From Thermoplasmata archaeon (lineage in GTDB: Archaea > Thermoplasmatota > Thermoplasmata > Lutacidiplasmatales > UBA184): a stretch of 64,000 nucleotides of DNA. The translations under genes were made by a program, and so were the position numbers. The notes below the pieces were generated by a model. It made no database searches, was not told the origin of the DNA, and saw nothing but the letters and a program-made list of their open reading frames with translations. This document shows, in pieces, positions 59,341 through 64,000 of this stretch (position 1 is the stretch's first letter; each line of letters starts with the position of its first letter). The stretch lies in NCBI GenBank assembly GCA_021844945.1, contig JAKBSJ010000003.1:162770-226769 (forward strand). The letters run 5' to 3'.

Positions 59341-60841
59341 CGATCCACCTCCGTTGGCCGAGCGTCCGCACGCGTCCCTCGTGGGACCAGGGGCTCGTTC
59401 CTCCTCCCTCGCCCGCGCGCGCCGGGGGCGAAGGGGGCGCCGCGACCGGGGCGCGCAGCGCGCCAACGATGCCGAGCGCGGCGGTCGTGAGCACGTCGGC
59501 CGTGAGGCCGCGGTCGATCGTCGCCCGGTAGGACTTGTAGACTGACGGAAAGATGGCGTAGGAGAGCACGTCGCGCTCGGACGCGTTCGGAAGGAACGCC
59601 CGGACCTCGGTGGTCATCTTCTCGAACTCCGGAGGGATACGGTCGGCGGGCCGGCCCTGGATCGCCGGCTTCTCGGCCGTGACCCGCGCGACGAGCGCCG
59701 GATCCATCGGACCGGGGGGCGTGCCATAGAGACCCCGCAGGTAATCGTGCACCTCTTGCGTGACGGTACGGTAGCGCTCGCCCGCGAGCACATTGAGCAC
59801 CGCTTGGATCCCGACGATCTGACTCGTCGGCGTGACGAGCGGCGGATAGCCCAAGTCCTTGCGAACCCGCGGGATCTCGGCGAGCACCTCGGGGAGGCGC
59901 GCGAGGGCCCCTTGCTCTTCGAGCTGGGCGAGCAGGTTCGAGAGCATCCCTCCCGGAACCTGATGAAGGATGATCTCCGGATCGGTCTGGAGGGCCCGCA
60001 GTTGGAGCAGAGGGCGATAGTGCTCGAGCACCGTGCGGAAGTAGTCCGCCAGCCGGGCAAGCGCGTGCAGGTCGAGGTGCGTGTCGTACGGCGTACCTTC
60101 CATCGCGGCGACGAGCGTCTCGGTCGGAGGTTGCGAAGCGCCCCCGGCGAAGGGACTCAGCGCACCGTCTACGGACGTGGCGCCGGCCTCGGCGGCGGCG
60201 AGGCACGAGAGCGTCGACATCCCGCTGGACGAGTGCGTGTGCACCGCGACGGGCAATCCGACCTCCTTGACGAGCGCGCGCGTCAGCGCGCCGCTATCGG
60301 ACGGCGGCATGAACCCGGCCATGTCCTTGATGCAGAGCTCTTCCGCCCCCATCTCGGCGAGGCGGCGGCCGAGGTTCACGAACGACTCGAGGGTGTGCAC
60401 CGGCGATTGCGTGTAGCAGATCGTACCCTGCGCCCGGCCTCCCGCATGGCGTACCGCCTCCAGCGCGACCCGCATGTTCTCCGGGTCGTTGAGCGCGTCG
60501 AAGACACGGAAGATCGTGATGCCGGTGCGCGCGGAATGCTCGACGAACTTGCGCACGAGGTCGTCCGAATAGTGCCGGTAGCCGACGAGGTTCTGGCCGC
60601 GCAGGAGCATCTGGAGCGGGGTGTTCGGGATCGCGCGCTTGAGTTGGGCGAGTCGCTCCCAGGGATCCTCGCGCAAGAAGCGCAGGCAGACGTCGAACGT
60701 CGCGCCCCCCCAGACCTCGAGCGAACGGTACCCGATCGCGTCAAGCGGCTCCGCCGCCGGGAGCATGTCGCGCGTTCGCATCCGCGTGGCGATCAGCGAC
60801 TGGTGACCGTCCCGCAACACCGTGTCCGTGATTTGGACCAT
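59312..60841 (-). CDS. pyruvate/oxaloacetate carboxyltransferase subunit (transcarboxylase 5S / PycB-like), no biotin domain
   Basis: The 509-residue TIM-barrel enzyme has TDTVLRDGHQSL (metal D11), the Q-loop QMLLRGQN, CIKDMAGF with the conserved lysine, and metal histidines in VHTHSSSGMS. The C-terminal domain follows. It transfers carboxyl between carboxybiotin and pyruvate. Many archaeal PycB and bacterial OadA proteins end in their own biotin domain; this one stops before it, with the carrier made by the next gene. Its size and layout match the 5S subunit of transcarboxylase. Confidence 0.9.
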   Translation of the reverse strand: MVQITDTVLRDGHQSLIATRMRTRDMLPAAEPLDAIGYRSLEVWGGATFDVCLRFLREDPWERLAQLKRAIPNTPLQMLLRGQNLVGYRHYSDDLVRKFVEHSARTGITIFRVFDALNDPENMRVALEAVRHAGGRAQGTICYTQSPVHTLESFVNLGRRLAEMGAEELCIKDMAGFMPPSDSGALTRALVKEVGLPVAVHTHSSSGMSTLSCLAAAEAGATSVDGALSPFAGGASQPPTETLVAAMEGTPYDTHLDLHALARLADYFRTVLEHYRPLLQLRALQTDPEIILHQVPGGMLSNLLAQLEEQGALARLPEVLAEIPRVRKDLGYPPLVTPTSQIVGIQAVLNVLAGERYRTVTQEVHDYLRGLYGTPPGPMDPALVARVTAEKPAIQGRPADRIPPEFEKMTTEVRAFLPNASERDVLSYAIFPSVYKSYRATIDRGLTADVLTTAALGIVGALRAPVAAPPSPPARAGEGGGTSPWSHEGRVRTLGQRRWIDAAQHRSRG

Positions 60842-60859
60842 CGTGCACCCCGAGGGCCG

Positions 60860-62407
60860 CTAGAGCGGCCCATTCCCGTGCTTCTTCGGGGGGCGATCGT
60901 CCCGCTTGGACGACAGCATCCTGAGCCCGGCGACGAGGCGCGCGCGCGTCGTCGTGGGATCGATGACGTCGTCGATGTAGCCTCGCTCGGCGGCGAGGAA
61001 CGGATTCATGAACTCGGTCCGGTAGTCCCCGATGCGGCGGGCGCGCTCCTCCTCGGACATGCCTCCGTTGCCCTCTCCGCTTCGACGGAAGAGGATCTTC
61101 GCGGCTCCTTCCGCTCCCATCACCGCGATCTCCGCGCCGGGCCAGGCAAAGTTGAGGTCGCCGCCGAGGTGCTTCGAGCACATGACGTCGTAGGCGCCTC
61201 CGTAGGCCTTGCGGAGAATCACGGTCATCATCGGCACCGTCGCCTCGGCGTAGGCGTATAGGAGCTTCGCGCCGTGGCGGATGATCCCGCCGTGCTCTTG
61301 CGCCGTCCCCGGCAGGAAGCCCGGCACGTCGACGAACGTGAGCAGCGGGACGTTGAACGCGTCGCACGTGCGGACGAAGCGCGCGGCCTTCACCGATGCG
61401 TTGATATCGAGGGTGCCCGCCAGCTGCGACGGGTTATTGGCAATCACCCCGATCGAGCGGCCCGAAAGCCGGGCGAGGCCGACCACGATGTTCATCGCCC
61501 ACTCGGGCTGGATCTCGAGGAACGAGCCCGGGTCGAGGACACGATCGATCACCTCGCGCACATCGTACGGTGCGTTCGCGTCGTCGGGAACGATGCGCGC
61601 CAGCTCGGCGGCCGCGCTCGCGGCCGGCTCGACGCTCTCGGCTCGGGGAGGCTCCTCGAGGTTGTTCAACGGGAGGTATCCGAGCAAGCGGCGGACCAGT
61701 TCGAGCGCGTCCTTGTCGTTCGCCGCGGTGAGGTGGGAGACACCGCTCAGGCGGGCGTGGGCATCCGCCCCTCCGAGGTCCTCGGTCGAGACCTCTTCGC
61801 CGGTGACCTCCTTCACCACGTCCGGGCCGGTGATGAACATCTGCGAAGTGCCGTGGGCCATCACCACGAAATCGGTGAGTGCCGGCGAGTAGACCGCCCC
61901 TCCCGCGCACGGGCCTAGGATCGCCGAAACCTGGGGAACCACGCCCGAAAGACTGACGTTGCGCACGAAGACGTCCCCGTAGCCGCCGAGGCTGACGACT
62001 CCCTCCTGGATTCGGGCGCCTCCCGAGTCGTTCAGGCCCACGATCGGTACTCCCGCCTTACGGGCGAGCTCCATCACAGCGACGATCTTGGCCGCATGGG
62101 CCTCGCCGAGCGCTCCGCCGAAGACGGTCGCGTCCTGCGCGAAGGCGCAGACCGGCCTACCGTCGACCTCGCCCCAGCCGGTAACCACCCCGTCGCCCGG
62201 GATCCTCCGCTCGGCCATTCCGAACGAGGTCGCGCGGGTCGTGACGTAGGCTCCGATCTCCTCGAACGTGCCGGAGTCGAAGAACGCCTCGAGCCGCTCG
62301 CGGGCGGTGAGCTTACCGGCCGCGTGATGCCTCGCCACCCGTTCGGCGCCGCCGCCCTCGCGGGTGGCGCGCTTGAGCACCTCCCAACGATCGAACGCGT
62401 CGCTCAT
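60860..62407 (-). CDS. acyl-CoA carboxyltransferase (transcarboxylase 12S / PccB / MmdA-like)
   Basis: The 515-residue crotonase-fold enzyme has GGARIQEGV, GGAVYSPALTDFV and the second-half GGAYDVMCSKHLGGD, all family hallmarks of propionyl/methylmalonyl-CoA carboxyltransferases. It moves carboxyl between carboxybiotin and an acyl-CoA, probably propionyl-CoA. It starts inside birA by a 4-base ATGA overlap and is followed 18 bases later by the 5S-like gene. The residue selecting acetyl against propionyl was not assigned by eye. Confidence 0.93.
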   Translation of the reverse strand: MSDAFDRWEVLKRATREGGGAERVARHHAAGKLTARERLEAFFDSGTFEEIGAYVTTRATSFGMAERRIPGDGVVTGWGEVDGRPVCAFAQDATVFGGALGEAHAAKIVAVMELARKAGVPIVGLNDSGGARIQEGVVSLGGYGDVFVRNVSLSGVVPQVSAILGPCAGGAVYSPALTDFVVMAHGTSQMFITGPDVVKEVTGEEVSTEDLGGADAHARLSGVSHLTAANDKDALELVRRLLGYLPLNNLEEPPRAESVEPAASAAAELARIVPDDANAPYDVREVIDRVLDPGSFLEIQPEWAMNIVVGLARLSGRSIGVIANNPSQLAGTLDINASVKAARFVRTCDAFNVPLLTFVDVPGFLPGTAQEHGGIIRHGAKLLYAYAEATVPMMTVILRKAYGGAYDVMCSKHLGGDLNFAWPGAEIAVMGAEGAAKILFRRSGEGNGGMSEEERARRIGDYRTEFMNPFLAAERGYIDDVIDPTTTRARLVAGLRMLSSKRDDRPPKKHGNGPL

Positions 62408-63141
62408 GGACCTTCCACAACGTCGACATCGCCCGCCCTTATCGCTATCCGGTCGCGCCCCCGGACGATCCAGAGTTCGCCTTCGTCTCCGAGGGTATCG
62501 ATATGGCCCATCGCCACCCCGTCGACCGTCACCGCCCGCCCGCGACCGTACAGGCGATCCCGGCACCGATTGAGGAGGAGGGAAGCGCGCATGGGGTCCT
62601 TCAGCTCCTCGACCGCGCGCATCGCCGCCGCCGAAGTCCACTCTTCTACCTCCTCGAGCGAGGGGGGAGGCCGTACGTGGTCTTCGATCGCGGTCACGCG
62701 CGCGCGCAATTCCCCGGGCGCGTCGTGCGCGATCGACCGGACGTTGACGCCGATGCCGGCGATCTCGTACAGGCGATCGGGCCCCCGGACCTCATCGAGG
62801 AGAATCCCGGAGATCTTCCGGACCTCGTTGCCGCGCACGACGAGGAGATCGTTCGGCCACTTCAATGCGGTGCCTATTCCGAGACGACGCTCGAGCTCGT
62901 CGCCGAGCTCCTCGCCGATCGCGAGGGCGAGGCGTGTGCGGGGCGGAGGGGGGGCCTCCAGCACGATGCTGAGGTAGAGGCCCCGTCCCTCGGGCGACCA
63001 CCAGGCGTGGTCGAGACGGCCCCGCCCCTTCGTCTGATGGCGCGCGACGACCCGGGTGCCCGGTAGTGTGCCGGCGCGCGCGAGCTCGACCGCCCGGTCC
63101 TGGGTGGAACCGATCGTCTCATAGAACTCCCGCGGGATCAC
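62404..63141 (-). CDS. birA: biotin--protein ligase, catalytic domain form
   Basis: The 245-residue ligase has TIGSTQDRA, the biotin loop KGRGRLDHAWWSPEGRGLY, the KWPNDLLV motif and KISGILLDE. A small C-terminal SH3-like domain has EGELWIVRGRDR. It lacks the N-terminal winged helix of regulatory BirA. The frame opens to GTG 63222 and beyond, but GTG 63141 gives the domain start and puts an AAATCGTTAAC box (63173-63183) about 33 bases upstream. It heads the biotin operon and would load K149 of the carrier. Confidence 0.93.
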   Translation of the reverse strand: MIPREFYETIGSTQDRAVELARAGTLPGTRVVARHQTKGRGRLDHAWWSPEGRGLYLSIVLEAPPPPRTRLALAIGEELGDELERRLGIGTALKWPNDLLVVRGNEVRKISGILLDEVRGPDRLYEIAGIGVNVRSIAHDAPGELRARVTAIEDHVRPPPSLEEVEEWTSAAAMRAVEELKDPMRASLLLNRCRDRLYGRGRAVTVDGVAMGHIDTLGDEGELWIVRGRDRIAIRAGDVDVVEGP

Positions 63142-63246
63142 GCTGGCGCCCTGCCCGACGGCATCTCCGAGCCCGTTAACGATTTGCGCCGGGGGAAGAG
63201 CGCGAGGTTCATCTACCCGCACCGATAGCGCGGTCGGGCGGGAGCG

Positions 63247-63603
63247 ATGGGCGAGCTTACGGAAACGCTGCGACAAATCGCTCCGAACCTTTCGACCGAG
63301 ATCGGTGGTCGTCTCCGGGGATCCATGGGAGCCATCCTGCGGGGCTACCTCCCCCAATCCTGGTCGATAGAGAGCCCGTCGGACGCTACGACGCTCTCCG
63401 TGAGCGCCGACGGGACCGTGACCGTTCGCGACGGGGTGGATCCCGCCGCCGATGTGGTCATCCGGGGGGCCCAAGCGAGTCTCCTCGCCGCGCTGCGGCG
63501 GGGACGTGACGCCGGGGTGCGCCGCACGGACTTCGAGGTCGAACTGCGGACCCGCAAGGGCCGAACCGCCTTCGAGTTCCTGCGCGGACGCTTCGGGCTT
63601 TAG
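63247..63603 (+). CDS. SCP2-like small protein
   Basis: The 118-residue protein has the strand order of the SCP2 sterol-carrier fold: WSIESPSDATTLSVSADG, VTVRDGVDPAADVVIRG and SLLAALRRGRDAGVRRTDFEVEL. No catalytic motif is expected in this fold. In archaea such proteins may bind lipids or acyl-CoA. It diverges from birA. The assignment rests on a pattern read by eye and could be wrong. Confidence 0.5.
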   Translation: MGELTETLRQIAPNLSTEIGGRLRGSMGAILRGYLPQSWSIESPSDATTLSVSADGTVTVRDGVDPAADVVIRGAQASLLAALRRGRDAGVRRTDFEVELRTRKGRTAFEFLRGRFGL

Positions 63604-64000
63604 CCGAGCTCGCGAAGACGCGCGATCATCTTCACGACCGCGCGCACCGCGTTCGCCGCGTTCTCGATCCGGTCCTGGGCTTGCAGGCGGGTCTCGCCGG
63701 GGCCGGTGATGCCGAGGCCGACGGGCTTCGAGAAATCGACGGCAAGGTCCGCCAGCTTCCGTGCGGCCTGATGCATCACGATCTCGTCGTGCTGCGTCTC
63801 GCCTTCGATGACCGCGCCGAGCGCGACGACCGCATCGACGTCCGAACGGCCCAGGAGGACCTTGGCCGCGAGGGGGAGGTCGTAGACTCCGGGCGTCTTG
63901 ACCACCGGGCCCAGGGTCGCTCCCAAGAACGCCACCTCCTCCTTCGCTCGTTCGAGCATCGCGTAGGTGATGTCGAAGTTGTACTCGCTCGCCGCGATCG
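63600..64000 (-). CDS. ribH: 6,7-dimethyl-8-ribityllumazine synthase (5' end outside window)
   Basis: The visible 133 or so codons hold the family blocks TPGVYDLPLAAKVLL, VVALGAVIEGETQHDE and PVGLGITGPGETRLQAQDR, and end with an archaeal-type short C terminus. The frame is open to the window edge, reading SEYNFDITYAML before the first in-window Met, so the gene continues upstream. RibH condenses the uracil ribitylamine with a butanone phosphate in riboflavin synthesis. Its stop overlaps the SCP2-like stop by 4 bases. Confidence 0.93.
   Translation of the reverse strand, partial: IAASEYNFDITYAMLERAKEEVAFLGATLGPVVKTPGVYDLPLAAKVLLGRSDVDAVVALGAVIEGETQHDEIVMHQAARKLADLAVDFSKPVGLGITGPGETRLQAQDRIENAANAVRAVVKMIARLRELG

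Noticed and set aside
58783-62407. Sodium-pumping oxaloacetate or methylmalonyl-CoA decarboxylase
   Set aside because: Those complexes need a polytopic beta subunit (OadB/MmdB) and a small gamma subunit. Neither is encoded next to these genes, although one elsewhere in the genome cannot be excluded.

Overview
The window is a gene-dense, visibly GC-rich stretch of an archaeal chromosome. Archaeal hallmarks are TFB, ribosomal proteins eS6 and uS2, aIF2 gamma, Csl4, primase PriL, PurP, Pth2, SRP54, archaeal-type PheS/PheT, 4-phosphopantoate--beta-alanine ligase, RtcB and an intron-containing tRNA-Leu. Many genes start about 20-35 nt downstream of an AT-rich TATA-like box and have little or no leader. 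The methylmalonyl-CoA genes, the surface-protein repeats in the solute-binding protein and the overall gene set suggest a high-GC heterotrophic member of the Thermoplasmatota. That placement is inference; no marker phylogeny was run.

Layout. 1-4.2 kb: end of an AlaX editing protein, a GNAT, a sugar-nucleotide epimerase, a family 2 glycosyltransferase, an FKBP isomerase and two tiny membrane proteins. 4.2-6.1 kb (minus): mcmA2, meaB and a methyltransferase. 6.1-6.6 kb is the only gap above 300 bases. 6.6-19.7 kb: prepilin peptidase, a secreted or membrane protein, eS6-aIF2gamma-Trm112, signal peptidase, prs, GNAT, a double nuclease-like protein, nadB, acyl-CoA dehydrogenase, pantoate pathway ligase, GAF protein and zinc ribbon. 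19.7-35.3 kb is almost wholly on the minus strand: ABC exporter, purP, RecB-like nuclease, TFB, a TrmB-like regulator, mcmA1-mce-eno-rps2, pheS-pheT and a GltD-like oxidoreductase. 35.4-47.6 kb: SRP54, a giant solute-binding protein, a DUF1616-like protein, pth2 and a complete Dpp/Opp-type ABC importer. 47.6-54.3 kb (plus): rpe, DNA ligase, PRC-barrel protein, tRNA-Leu, METTL5-like methyltransferase, csl4, glyA, AK6 and a CDP-alcohol phosphatidyltransferase. 54.3-64 kb: priL, a site-2 protease, rtcB, a biotin enzyme operon (birA, 12S-like, 5S-like, biotin carrier), an SCP2-like protein and ribH.

How the genes work together. A peptide importer, an isovaleryl-CoA-dehydrogenase-like enzyme and the methylmalonyl-CoA mutase/epimerase/MeaB set fit amino-acid catabolism through propionyl-CoA or succinyl-CoA. 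The most interesting locus is the biotin operon at 58783-63141. It encodes the three subunit types of methylmalonyl-CoA:pyruvate transcarboxylase (12S, 5S, 1.3S) plus biotin ligase, with no biotin carboxylase or membrane decarboxylase in the window. With the mutase and epimerase this could form a Wood-Werkman-type cycle in an archaeon. No CRISPR array, insertion sequence, integrase or other mobile element was seen.
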